Origin: Actinomycetes bacterium
GTDB lineage: Bacteria; Actinomycetota; Acidimicrobiia; Acidimicrobiales; Ilumatobacteraceae
Length of the DNA: 64,000 nt
Assembly: GCA_025356335.1 (NCBI GenBank)
Contig: JANXUF010000133.1
Coordinates: forward strand, 62,001 to 126,000
Reading direction: 5' to 3'
Part shown: positions 17,407-25,847 of the stretch, piece by piece
Layout of the letters: every line of letters begins with the position of its first letter
Numbering within the stretch: position 1 is the first letter of the stretch
The notes under the pieces: model-generated
Seen by the model: only the letters and a program-made list of their open reading frames with translations
What the model was told of the DNA's origin: nothing
The model's database searches: none
Translations under genes and position numbers: made by a program

Positions 17407-18272
17407 TTCTGGTACCCGTGGAAACCGCGGCCGGATTTGCGGCCGAGCAGCCCGGCTTCGACCATCCGACTCAACAGCGGAGGCGGGGCGTAGAGCGGTT
17501 CCTTGAACTCGGCATACATCGAGTCGGCGACGGCCATCGTCGTGTCGAGGCCGATCAGGTCGGCCAACGCCAGCGGCCCCATCGGATGGGCACAGCCGTA
17601 GACCATCCCGGCGTCGATGTCGGCCGCTGTGGCGAAGCCCGATTCGAGCATGCGGATCGCCGAGAGGAGATAGGGAATGAGCAGCGCGTTGACGACGAAC
17701 CCGGCGCGATCCTGAGAGCGGATGACGTTCTTCCCGAGGACCTCCGTGGCGAAGCCGCCGACCGCCGCCGTCGTCGCGGCTGACGTCATCAGCGAGGGCA
17801 CGAGCTCGACGAGCGGCAGCACCGGAACCGGGTTGAAGAAGTGCAATCCGACGACCTGTTCTGGCCGTTGGGTGGCGGTCGCCAGCTTCATGATCGGGAT
17901 CGAGCTGGTGTTCGACGAGAGGATTGCATCGTCAGCGGTGACGATCTTGTCGAGGTGGGCAAAGGCCTCGACCTTCGTCGTCGGGTCTTCGCTGACCGCC
18001 TCGATGACCAGTTGACGATCGGCGAATGCCGACCAGTCGTCGGTGAACAGGATCCTCGACAGCGTGGCGTCCATGTCGGCCTCGCTGAGCTTGCCGCGGT
18101 TGACCGCCGACTGCAGCGACTTCTCGACCCGCTGCTTGCCGCGCTCGGCGAACAACGCGTCGAACTCGACGACGACCACGTTGCGACCCTTGCGGGCACA
18201 GACTTCGGCGATGCCGGAGCCCATCAACCCGCAACCCAGTACCCCGACCCGATCGATGTCCGTTCCGTTCAT
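17403..18272 (-). CDS. 3-hydroxybutyryl-CoA dehydrogenase
   Basis: NAD(P)-dependent oxidation or reduction at C-3 of short 3-hydroxyacyl-CoA. The 289-residue protein has a Rossmann motif VGVLGCGLMGSGIAE at about 9-23, the catalytic-His segment GLHFFNPVPVLPLVE (about 141-155), and the SSNTSSIPI and GAHPMGPLALAD-like (CAHPMGPLALADLIG) blocks. It is upstream of and overlapping icmF: mutase product butyryl-CoA and this enzyme belong to the same four-carbon acyl-CoA pathway. A palindrome 15 bases upstream, and a divergent MarR gene, suggest repression by that regulator. Confidence 0.94.
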   Translation of the reverse strand: MNGTDIDRVGVLGCGLMGSGIAEVCARKGRNVVVVEFDALFAERGKQRVEKSLQSAVNRGKLSEADMDATLSRILFTDDWSAFADRQLVIEAVSEDPTTKVEAFAHLDKIVTADDAILSSNTSSIPIMKLATATQRPEQVVGLHFFNPVPVLPLVELVPSLMTSAATTAAVGGFATEVLGKNVIRSQDRAGFVVNALLIPYLLSAIRMLESGFATAADIDAGMVYGCAHPMGPLALADLIGLDTTMAVADSMYAEFKEPLYAPPPLLSRMVEAGLLGRKSGRGFHGYQK

Positions 18273-18286
18273 AGTCAGAACAATAC

Positions 18287-18298
18287 TTTGAACTCAAA
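18287..18298. promoter_or_regulatory. palindrome between hbd-icmF operon and divergent marR gene
   Basis: TTTGA and TCAAA are inverted around AC, in an AT-rich spot of otherwise GC-rich DNA, 14 bases upstream of the dehydrogenase start. The outer bases extend the symmetry partly (A.TTTGA..TCAAA.T). It is a plausible MarR operator. The link to the neighbouring regulator is an inference from position. Confidence 0.45.
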
Positions 18299-18317
18299 CT
18301 AAATGGAAGACGCCCAT

Positions 18318-18361
18318 CGAGTATTTCCGTGGCATCGATGCCCGAACGAGTATTTCCGTGG
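18318..18361. repeat. 15-bp direct repeat pair upstream of marR
   Basis: CGAGTATTTCCGTGG occurs exactly at 18318-18332 and 18347-18361, 29 bases apart, in the leader between the divergent dehydrogenase and MarR genes. Could be a paired binding site on one face of the helix or a relic of duplication. Confidence 0.5.
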
Positions 18362-18422
18362 TGGCAGGGGGCGCGTTCCTACTCGATCAGAGCTCTTCAG
18401 CTCCGCCCCGTATGCTCGACCG

Positions 18423-18929
18423 GTGCCTCGCAGGACCCTGCCATTCGATCCGATCGTCGAGGCGCGGAAGAACTGGGAGAACGCCGGCTGGTCCGATGCC
18501 GCCGCAGGCATGGCGCTGGTGACGTCGGTGATGCGGGCCCACCAGATCCTGCTGGCGCGGGTCGACGCCTCCCTCGGCCCGTTCAATCTGTCGTTCGCCC
18601 GCTACGAAGTGCTGATGCTGCTGAGCTTTTCTCGAACCGGCAGGCTGCCGCTCGGCAAGATCGGCCAGCGTCTCCAAGTGCACCCGGCCAGCGTCACCAA
18701 CGTCATCGACCGTCTCGAACGCGACGGGTTGGTGCGCCGTCTCCCACACCCGAGCGACCAACGCACGACGCTCGCGGCGATCACCCCGTCGGGTCGAAAA
18801 GCTGCGAAACTGGCGACGGAGGCCGTGAACCGCGACGTCTTCGAGCAGACGGAACTCGGCGAGAAGCCGCTGCAACAGCTGTTCGAAGGGCTGGCGAACC
18901 TGCGCCACAGTGCCGGCGATTTCACCTGA
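18423..18929 (+). CDS. MarR family transcriptional regulator
   Basis: A 168-residue winged-helix repressor, read from the GTG at 18423. The frame extends upstream, but through the direct repeats of the promoter region, so the later start is preferred. The wing region is at about 75-125, with LGKIGQRLQVHPASVTNVID as the recognition helix and ERDGLVRRLPHPSDQRTT as the wing. An N-terminal helix (FDPIVEARKNWENAGW) is longer than usual. It is divergent from the hbd-icmF operon, which is its likely target; the ligand would then be an acyl-CoA or fatty acid, as in several MarR regulators of beta-oxidation. Confidence 0.88.
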   Translation: MPRRTLPFDPIVEARKNWENAGWSDAAAGMALVTSVMRAHQILLARVDASLGPFNLSFARYEVLMLLSFSRTGRLPLGKIGQRLQVHPASVTNVIDRLERDGLVRRLPHPSDQRTTLAAITPSGRKAAKLATEAVNRDVFEQTELGEKPLQQLFEGLANLRHSAGDFT

Positions 18930-18933
18930 CCCG

Positions 18934-18985
18934 AAACTGAGTCCCTCGATGCACCGCCGGGGGTGCATTTCGGTCCACAGAACTC
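18934..18985. repeat. intergenic hairpin repeat, copy A (ACTGAGTCC family)
   Basis: Begins 5 bases after the MarR stop with AAACTGAGTCC, then a hairpin of ATGCACC and GGTGCAT around GCCGGG (18949-18968), then a GGTCCAC tail. The same head, a related TGCACC hairpin and the same tail recur at 38636-38690, so the two are copies of one element. Confidence 0.6.
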
Positions 18986-19096
18986 CCGACAGTCCGTCGG
19001 CCGCCCTGTTCCCGGCGACCAGAGCACGAATGTCGACGTTCCGGTGGCGGCGTGCGGCGAACGAGCGGTGTACGTGAGTGCGTTGGCAGGCGTCGA

Positions 19097-20797
19097 TCAG
19101 GAGACGAGCACGCCGGCGTCCAGGCGGAGCACCTGATCGGCGCGGTCGAAGGCGACGGCACGGTGGGATACGGCGATCACCGTCATGCCGGCTGCGGCGA
19201 GGTTCGACCACAGTTGCAGTTCCGTCTCGACGTCGAGGGCGCTCGACACGTCGTCGAGGATGATCAGTTCGGGGGCGTGGACGAGGGCCCGCGCGGCGGC
19301 AACCCGCTGGCGTTGTCCGCCGGAAAGTCGAAGCCCGCGCGGGCCGATGAGCGTGTCGGTTCCGTCTGGCATCGCCGCGATGTCCTCGCTGATCGCCGCG
19401 AGTTCGAGTGCGACCGCCAGGCGGGTGTGATCGGCCTGACCGTTGATCCTGCCGAGGACGATGTTGTCGGCGACCGAGTCGGAGATCAGCTGCGGAACCT
19501 GCGGGAGGAACGAACAGTTCGGCGGCACGAGGAACGCCTGGCGGTCGAGCAGTGGGCGATCGTTCCACAACACGTCGCCGGTCACTTCGGCCTGGTGGGC
19601 GAGGCCGAGTATCGCTCGCAGCAGGGTCGTCTTCCCCGACCCGATCGGGCCGGTGATGACGGTGAAACTGCCGCGCTCGATGGCGACGCTGATGTCGTGG
19701 ACGACGACCGAGCCGTCGAACGCTGCCGACAGGTTGCGTACGGCGAACGTGCGCAGCGGCGCCCGATCGGGCCGATGAGTGTGTGGACGATGCCGGGCCT
19801 GTTTGTGCCCGATCGGCAGCGGTCGGGTGGTGACGACGTTGGACGCCAGGTCGTCGGCGACGAGAAAGCGCATCCGTTCGACGGCGACGCCTGCCTGTTT
19901 ACGTCTGGCGAGCACACGCCCGACCATTCGCGGCAGGAAACTCAGCCAACCGAGGTAGGCGGTGAACACGGCGAGTTGTCCGACATCGAATTTCCCCGAA
20001 GCCAGTGCGCCGGCGCTGACGAGGAGAACGAGTCCGAGGCCGACATCGGCAGCGCCTTGGCTGAATGACTGCACGCCCTCGTCGAGCACGCGGTCGCGTA
20101 CCGCGGTCTCACGACGTTTGTCGACAAGCGATCGGAGGGTGGCGATCGACGGCTCGATGGCGTTGTTCACCTTGATCGTCGTGGCCGATGCCATCAGGTC
20201 GCCGACGAGCCCGCTGACCGCTGCGGTCGCCAAACGATCGGCGCCGCGGTACCGCTTGATCCGCTGATCGAGTGTCCGTGTTGCCATGGCGACACCGGCG
20301 AGCGGGATTACCAGGACGGCAGCTGCTCCGCCGTTGGCGCTGCCGAGAACGAAGCCGGCGAGCACGGTGAAGACGATGCCGGCGGAGACATCGACGAGCC
20401 CGTCGATGAACTGCGTCACGTCGTCGGTGTCGTCGCGGAAATGGGTCAGCGCCTCGCCGGCAGATCCGACCGGCTGGCCCGCTTCGAGCCCGCCGCTCGC
20501 CATCTGCGCTGCCAGCATGTTCGCCCTGACGAGGCTCTGCATGTGCACCCACGCCTGCGTCCAGGTGATGGCACCGATGTGGATTGTCGTCATCCGCAGT
20601 GTTTCGCAGACGATCAGCAGCGCTGCGAGCCAGTAGACGGTCGACGTGTGACCGTCGGAGATCGCCTGGAAACCGCGCCCGAGCAGCCAGCCGTTGGCGA
20701 CGGGGAAGGTGAAGAAGAGTACGAAGAAACCCCATCCGATCCAGAACGATCTCGGCTCGTGCTGGCTCACCCGCCAGGCGAGCTTCCAGACGTTCAT
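19097..20797 (-). CDS. ABC exporter half-transporter (membrane domain plus ATPase) with a degenerate catalytic site
   Basis: A 566-residue fused exporter subunit: a membrane domain with about six helices (about 1-310), then an ATPase. The ATPase has Walker A GPIGSGKTT (about 381-389), the full signature LSGGQRQRV, Walker B LIILDDVSSALD and the H-loop VSHR. The catalytic Glu after Walker B is Asp here. Its partner, overlapping by ATGA, has the reverse defects, which is the layout of heterodimeric exporters. The substrate is unknown; lipid, peptide or drug are all possible. Confidence 0.9.
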   Translation of the reverse strand: MNVWKLAWRVSQHEPRSFWIGWGFFVLFFTFPVANGWLLGRGFQAISDGHTSTVYWLAALLIVCETLRMTTIHIGAITWTQAWVHMQSLVRANMLAAQMASGGLEAGQPVGSAGEALTHFRDDTDDVTQFIDGLVDVSAGIVFTVLAGFVLGSANGGAAAVLVIPLAGVAMATRTLDQRIKRYRGADRLATAAVSGLVGDLMASATTIKVNNAIEPSIATLRSLVDKRRETAVRDRVLDEGVQSFSQGAADVGLGLVLLVSAGALASGKFDVGQLAVFTAYLGWLSFLPRMVGRVLARRKQAGVAVERMRFLVADDLASNVVTTRPLPIGHKQARHRPHTHRPDRAPLRTFAVRNLSAAFDGSVVVHDISVAIERGSFTVITGPIGSGKTTLLRAILGLAHQAEVTGDVLWNDRPLLDRQAFLVPPNCSFLPQVPQLISDSVADNIVLGRINGQADHTRLAVALELAAISEDIAAMPDGTDTLIGPRGLRLSGGQRQRVAAARALVHAPELIILDDVSSALDVETELQLWSNLAAAGMTVIAVSHRAVAFDRADQVLRLDAGVLVS

Positions 20798-22599
20798 GGC
20801 GTCACCGCCGGCTCGTGGATCTCAGGAATTTCGAGATCAGGAATTTCGAGATCGGGAATCTCGTCGGTGTCGAGCGCAAGCAGCAGCAGACGGCGGAAGC
20901 GACCGCCGTCGAGTTCGGCCAGTGCCGCCCGATCGCCGTGCTCGACGATCCTGCCGTGCTCCATCACGATGATCTCGTCGACGTGACGCAGCGTCGACAG
21001 GCGATGGGCGATGATCACGGTCGTGCGACCGGACATCAGTTCACGAACCGCTGCTTCGAGTCGAACCTCGGTGACCGGATCGACGCGGGCCGTCGCCTCG
21101 TCGAGCACCACCAGGTCGGGGTCGCGCAGCCACACGCGGGCGAGCGCCAGCAACTGCGCCTCGCCGGCCGACAGGCCGGCACCGCCGGAGCCGAGCGGGC
21201 GGTGGATGTCGCCGTCGGCGAGCGTTTCGAGGCCGGCGAGCCGGAGTGCGGTGCAGACCGCTTCGTCGCTCGGCGCGGGGTCGAACAGGGTGACGTTGTC
21301 ACGAATCGATCCGGCGACCAATTCGACCTCCTGCGGGATCAAGGCGACCCGCCGGCGCAGCACGTCCATCGGGATCTCGGCGATCGGGACGCCGTTCAGC
21401 ACGACGGCTCCGGACGTTGCCTCTACCAATCTGAGCAGCAGCCGCGAGAGCGTCGTCTTGCCGCTGCCGGTTCGCCCGACGATGCCGACGGACCGCCCGG
21501 CGGCAATGACTGCATCGACGTCGCTGAGCACGGGGTCGCCGTCGCCGTAGTCGAAGGAGACGTGGTCGAAGGAGATCGCCAGCGCGCCGGCGGGCGGTGT
21601 CGTCGTGCCAGTATCGAGGATCGTCCCCTCGACGGCCAACAGGTCGATCACTCTGACCATCGCTCCGTTGGCCTTCTGCACGGTTTCGAGCTGTTGCACG
21701 AGATCTTCGAGCGGGCGCTCGAGCAACAGCAGGTACTGGAACAGCAGAAAGGCCGTACCGACCGAGATCACGCCAGCGGCGACCAACGCCGCGCTGAGTG
21801 CCAGCGAGAGCGCCGCTCCCGTGGCGACGGACGTCTGCACCGCCCACCACATCCGCAGGAACGCCCGCTCGCGTTTGACGGCCGACTTCATCGCCGCTGC
21901 GCTGTCCTCGACGAATCGCCACATGGCGTGGGCGCCGGCACCGTTGGAACGAAGGTCCTCTGACGCCGTCAGGCGTTCCTCGATCCCGCCGTAGAGCCGG
22001 GCATATGCACCCATTTCCTCCGCCGACTCCCCGACGGCCCGGTGGCGGCTGCGGACGACGACCGCACCTGCAGCGACCATGTAGACCGCCATACCGGCGG
22101 CGAGGCGCCAGTCGACGAACAGCAGCACGACGATCATCCCGAAGACGAGGACCACTGCGCCGACGGCCCTCGGCACGACCTTGCCGAGGAAGTCGGAGAC
22201 CGATGTGACGTCGCCATCGACTCGCTGGATCAGCTCGCCGGGTGTGTGCGTGCGGTGGAACTCGTGGTCCAGGCCGAGTACGTGGCGCGCCATGTCGAGG
22301 CGGATCTGGTTCGTCGTGTGCCATGCCGAGACCGTGGCGAACCATGCCACGACGACCGAGAGGATCTGTGTCGTGATGGCGATGAACAGGAAGACGAATG
22401 CCAACCGTGTCAGTGCGGCAGCCGTGGTTCCTTTGGTCGCCAGGTCGACGATTTTCCTGACGACGAGCGGGCCGGCGAGCGTCAGCGCAGAGGTGAAGGT
22501 CACGAGCATGCCGAGGCCGGCCCAACGGCGAGCGTCGGGCCGCAGTAGCTCCGCGAGGGCGCGGAATCGAGACGTCGCCTGCCGCGAATTCCTGGCCAT
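20794..22599 (-). CDS. ABC exporter half-transporter, partner subunit
   Basis: A 601-residue fused exporter subunit. The membrane domain spans about 1-330; the ATPase has Walker A GRTGSGKTTLSR, a degenerate signature LSAGEAQLLALAR (E for Q, A for G) and an intact Walker B with catalytic Glu (VVLDEATARVD), plus IAHRLSTL. Combined with the partner, one ATP site is complete (this Walker B plus partner LSGGQ) and one is degenerate. The C-terminus carries an in-frame 15-bp repeat giving IPDLE-IPDLE-IPEIHE. It is transcribed first and overlaps the second gene by ATGA. Confidence 0.9.
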   Translation of the reverse strand: MARNSRQATSRFRALAELLRPDARRWAGLGMLVTFTSALTLAGPLVVRKIVDLATKGTTAAALTRLAFVFLFIAITTQILSVVVAWFATVSAWHTTNQIRLDMARHVLGLDHEFHRTHTPGELIQRVDGDVTSVSDFLGKVVPRAVGAVVLVFGMIVVLLFVDWRLAAGMAVYMVAAGAVVVRSRHRAVGESAEEMGAYARLYGGIEERLTASEDLRSNGAGAHAMWRFVEDSAAAMKSAVKRERAFLRMWWAVQTSVATGAALSLALSAALVAAGVISVGTAFLLFQYLLLLERPLEDLVQQLETVQKANGAMVRVIDLLAVEGTILDTGTTTPPAGALAISFDHVSFDYGDGDPVLSDVDAVIAAGRSVGIVGRTGSGKTTLSRLLLRLVEATSGAVVLNGVPIAEIPMDVLRRRVALIPQEVELVAGSIRDNVTLFDPAPSDEAVCTALRLAGLETLADGDIHRPLGSGGAGLSAGEAQLLALARVWLRDPDLVVLDEATARVDPVTEVRLEAAVRELMSGRTTVIIAHRLSTLRHVDEIIVMEHGRIVEHGDRAALAELDGGRFRRLLLLALDTDEIPDLEIPDLEIPEIHEPAVTP

Positions 22600-22650
22600 C
22601 GCAGCAGTCTTCCTGAATCACCTGCTCCGATGCCTGCGAATTTCGGCAGC

Positions 22651-22705
22651 GACGTTCCATCGATCGACAGCGGCGTTCCAACGCTCGGTACCGGCGTTCC
22701 GGCGA
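22651..22705. repeat. three spaced GTTCC repeats upstream of the GcvT-like gene
   Basis: Related blocks GACGTTCCATCG, GGCGTTCCAACG and GGCGTTCCGGCG start at about 22651, 22672 and 22692, that is every 20-22 bases, in the 206-base gap between the divergent ABC exporter and GcvT-like genes. Helical-phase spacing suggests a binding array; it may also be a decayed tandem duplication. Confidence 0.4.
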
Positions 22706-22805
22706 ATGGTGATCGCCGCCGAGCCATGGCGGCCATTTGGGCCGATTGGCTAGAGTGAAGCGCCCGATGGCTGCGTCAGCTGTCCCGACGAGATGCTGGG
22801 GTTCG

Positions 22806-24005
22806 ATGTTCAAGACCACACCGTTCTACGAACGACTCGCCCCGCTCAACGAGACCGGCCTGTGGTCGCAGTGGTCCGGATATCTCGTGCCCCGGAAGTT
22901 CCAGATGAATGACAAGGTCGAGTACTTCGCCGTGCGAAACAGCGCAGCGCTGTTCGACACATCACCGCTGTACAAGTACCGCATCACCGGCGCTGATGCC
23001 GAACGATTCCTCGCGGGCGTCCTCGCCAGGGACATCCGCCACTGCCGCGACGGTCAGGCGCAGTACACGTGCTGGTGCGACGACCGCGGCTTCGTCATCG
23101 AGGACGGTGTCGTCTTCCGCACCTCGGCCGACGACTTCATGTTGACATCCGCCGAGCCGAACTTCGCCTACTTCAAAGCGCTCGTCGGCACACTGCGCGT
23201 TTCGATCGAGGACATCTCGTCGGACCTCGGCGCGCTCGCCGTACAGGGTCCGCGTGCTCGGATGTTGCTCGCCTCGCTCGCTCCTGAGGTCGCCGATCTC
23301 AAATTCTTCGAGCACGCCCAGGTCAAGTTCGGCGACGTACCGGCGATGGTGTCACGAACCGGCTACACCGGTGACCTCGGCTTCGAGGTGTGGGTCGCGC
23401 CACACGACGGTTCAGCGCTGTGGGATCTGATCGCCGGTGCCGGCAAGGACCTCGGCGTGCTTCCCGCCGGACAGAACGTACTGGTGATGACGCGTATCGA
23501 AGCAGGCCTGATCCTGATCGGGGCTGACTTCCATTCGAGCCGGTTCGCGCTGTCCGATCACGACAGTTCGACCCCGCTGGAACTCGGCTTCGGTTGGATG
23601 TTCAACGGGCTGGCCAACAGCGACCGACGGTTCATCGGGCGTACGGCGATCGAACGCGAGATCGGCGACAGGACCTCACGCTGGAAGACCGTCGGGCTCG
23701 TCGTCGACTGGCAGGACTGGAACCGGGTCTATCAGACCGAGGGGCTGATCCCGCCGAAGGACATCACCCCGGTGACCAGCGAGATCATGCTCTACGACGA
23801 CGACGGAGTCCACGTCGGTTACACCACCAGCATGATGTACTCGCCGATCCTCCAACGCCACATCGCCATCGGGCGTGTCCGCCCGCGCCTGTCGTCCGTC
23901 GGCAGCCGAGTCCACCTCGAAGCGACGATCCACCACCGCTACCGAACCGTGACGACACACGTCGCCAAGACAGCCCTGTTCAACCCCGCCAGAAAGACCT
24001 CGTGA
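22806..24005 (+). CDS. GcvT-family (aminomethyltransferase-like) protein
   Basis: A 399-residue folate-binding GcvT-fold protein of the group that includes glycine-cleavage T protein, DmdA-like demethylases and dimethylglycine/sarcosine oxidase domains. Marks are VEYFAVRNSAALFDTSPLYKY near the N-terminus, ALAVQGPRARMLL, SRTGYTGDLGFEVWVAP and the PLELGFGWMF segment. Start MFKTTPFYERLAPL was chosen because it matches the family N-terminus; the frame stays open upstream, with ATG at 22767. Its stop overlaps the GTG of the flavoenzyme gene (GTGA). No gcvH or gcvP is present, so it is probably not part of glycine cleavage; a folate-linked demethylase is a reasonable guess. Confidence 0.85.
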   Translation: MFKTTPFYERLAPLNETGLWSQWSGYLVPRKFQMNDKVEYFAVRNSAALFDTSPLYKYRITGADAERFLAGVLARDIRHCRDGQAQYTCWCDDRGFVIEDGVVFRTSADDFMLTSAEPNFAYFKALVGTLRVSIEDISSDLGALAVQGPRARMLLASLAPEVADLKFFEHAQVKFGDVPAMVSRTGYTGDLGFEVWVAPHDGSALWDLIAGAGKDLGVLPAGQNVLVMTRIEAGLILIGADFHSSRFALSDHDSSTPLELGFGWMFNGLANSDRRFIGRTAIEREIGDRTSRWKTVGLVVDWQDWNRVYQTEGLIPPKDITPVTSEIMLYDDDGVHVGYTTSMMYSPILQRHIAIGRVRPRLSSVGSRVHLEATIHHRYRTVTTHVAKTALFNPARKTS

Positions 24006-25615
24006 CTGCCATGTCGACCAGCCGCACCTACGACGCCATCGTGATCGGCGGGGGCCACAACGGCCTCGTCAACGGTGCCTACCTCGCCAAGGCCGGGATG
24101 AAGACGCTGATCATCGAGCGTCGCCATCTCGTCGGCGGCGCGGCGATCACCGAAGAGCTCTATCCCGGATTCCATTTCACCACGTTCTCCTACGCGCTCA
24201 GCCTGCTGCGCCCGGAGATCATCCACGAACTGCACCTCGTGAAGCACGGATTCATGCCGATCCAGATGTCGTCGTCGTTCGCACCGATGGAGGACGGCGA
24301 TTATCTGTGGCAGGGTTCCGATCGCGACGAGAACATCCACGAGATTGCCAGGCACTCCAGGCACGACGCCGATGCGATGGACCAGTTCGACCACGACATG
24401 CACCAGATCTGCCAGGCGATGAAGCCGCTGATGGACTCGATCCCGCCGAACCTCTTCGGCAACGGGCCGGACGACCTGCTGCAACTCGCCGACCTCGCCC
24501 GACATCTGAAGGGGCTGCAACCGAGGGTGCTGCACAACTGCGTCCGATTGCTGACCGGCAGCGCGGCGGACTTCCTCGACGACTATTTCGAGAGTGACAT
24601 CGTCAAGGCGACGCTTGCATCGTCGGGAATCATCGGCAGCAAGGTCGGGCCGCGATCGCAGGGTTCCGGCCTCGTGCTGCTGTTCCACAAGCTCGGCGAG
24701 GTCGACGGATCGTTCGGCAGTTGGGGTTTCCACAAGGGTGGTAACGGCGGCTTCACCCAGGTGCTCGCCCGCGCCGCGCAGGCCTTCGGTGCGGAGATCG
24801 TCCTCGACACCGCGGTTGATCACGTGATCACCTCCAACGGCCGAACGACAGGCGTTGCGCTGGCCGATGGCACCGAGCTCAATGCCGCCGTCGTCGTCAG
24901 TTCGCTCGACCCGCGCCGCACATTCACACAACTGGTCGACCCGCGTGAACTGCCGACCGAGCTGGTCGACAACATCCGCCGATTCCGCTTCCAAGGCACG
25001 TCGGCAAAGGTCAACTTCGCGCTCGACGGTCTGCCGTCGCACCCGGCGCTGCCAGGCCGCGTCGACCACTACCGCGGTTTCGTCAACATCGGCCCGACGA
25101 TGGACTACCTCGAACACGCTTACGACGACGCCAAGTACGGGTGGTACAGCAGGCGCCCGTACATCGACGGCTGCATCCAGTCGACCGTCGATCCCGATAT
25201 GGCACCGCCGGGCAAACATGTGATGTCGTGCTTCGTGCAGTACGCCCCGTACGAGTTGAAGAACGGCGACTGGGACGTCGAGCGTGAAGGTTTCGGTGAT
25301 GTCGTCGAGGACACGATCGAGTCGTTCTTCCCCGGCTTCAAGCGCCTCGTACTGCACCGAGAGACCGTCACACCGCTCGACATCGAACGGGTCGTCGGCC
25401 TGTCGGAGGGCAACATCTTCGCCGGCGAATTCCTCGCACCGCAGATGTTCTTCTTCCGCCCGGCGCCCGGCTGGAACCAGTACCGCACGCCGATCGACGG
25501 CTACTACCAGTGCGGTTCCGGCACCCACCCCGGCGGCTGCGTGATGGGTGCTCCCGGCCGCTTCGCCAGCCAGCAGATACTCGCCGATGCCGCCCGCTCG
25601 ACGTCCGCTCGCTAG
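24002..25615 (+). CDS. FAD-dependent oxidoreductase, phytoene-desaturase/PYROXD2-like
   Basis: A 537-residue flavoprotein with an N-terminal dinucleotide-binding motif DAIVIGGGHNGLVNGAYLAK (about 10-29), followed by the glutamate of IIERR. The C-terminal FAD segment CGSGTHPGGCVMGAPGR closely matches the PYROXD2 branch of the phytoene-desaturase/amine-oxidase superfamily. The start is either the GTG overlapping the upstream stop or the ATG at 24011. Translational coupling to the GcvT-like gene suggests that it makes the substrate whose one-carbon unit the partner passes to folate, but the substrate is not known. Confidence 0.87.
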   Translation: MTAMSTSRTYDAIVIGGGHNGLVNGAYLAKAGMKTLIIERRHLVGGAAITEELYPGFHFTTFSYALSLLRPEIIHELHLVKHGFMPIQMSSSFAPMEDGDYLWQGSDRDENIHEIARHSRHDADAMDQFDHDMHQICQAMKPLMDSIPPNLFGNGPDDLLQLADLARHLKGLQPRVLHNCVRLLTGSAADFLDDYFESDIVKATLASSGIIGSKVGPRSQGSGLVLLFHKLGEVDGSFGSWGFHKGGNGGFTQVLARAAQAFGAEIVLDTAVDHVITSNGRTTGVALADGTELNAAVVVSSLDPRRTFTQLVDPRELPTELVDNIRRFRFQGTSAKVNFALDGLPSHPALPGRVDHYRGFVNIGPTMDYLEHAYDDAKYGWYSRRPYIDGCIQSTVDPDMAPPGKHVMSCFVQYAPYELKNGDWDVEREGFGDVVEDTIESFFPGFKRLVLHRETVTPLDIERVVGLSEGNIFAGEFLAPQMFFFRPAPGWNQYRTPIDGYYQCGSGTHPGGCVMGAPGRFASQQILADAARSTSAR

Positions 25616-25618
25616 TCC

Positions 25619-25675
25619 GAGTACGTGCGGTCCGGGCGAGTACGTGCGGTGCGGGCGAGTACGTGCGGTGCGGGC
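25619..25675. repeat. 19-bp tandem repeats
   Basis: Three head-to-tail copies of GAGTACGTGCGGTGCGGGC (the first with one change) lie directly after the flavoenzyme stop. A fourth partial copy begins the adjacent 86-bp duplication. Together they fill the 217-base gap between two convergent genes. Confidence 0.9.
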
Positions 25676-25847
25676 GAGTACGTGCGGTGCGGTGAGCGGA
25701 CTGCACTTACTCCGGCGGACCGGTGATACTCGGGTCGTTGAGGCGCTCAGTTCGAGCCGGCGAGTACGTGCGGTGCGGTGAGCGGGCTGCACATACTCCG
25801 GCGGACCGGTGATACTCGGGTCGTTGAGGCGCTCAGTTCGAGCCGGC
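25676..25847. repeat. 86-bp tandem duplication carrying the pdxA 3' end
   Basis: Units 25676-25761 and 25762-25847 differ at only two bases. The second unit contains the pdxA stop and its last codons (LAGSN then stop, reading the minus strand); the first unit holds a second copy of that tail, now outside the gene. Each unit starts with a copy of the 19-bp repeat, so the array probably grew by slippage or unequal exchange. Confidence 0.9.

Noticed and set aside
23939-25792. Long minus-strand open frame opposite the flavoenzyme
   Set aside because: Shadow of a certain gene; no recognisable motif.
25619-25847. CRISPR array
   Set aside because: Repeats are directly adjacent without unique spacers; it is a minisatellite plus duplication.
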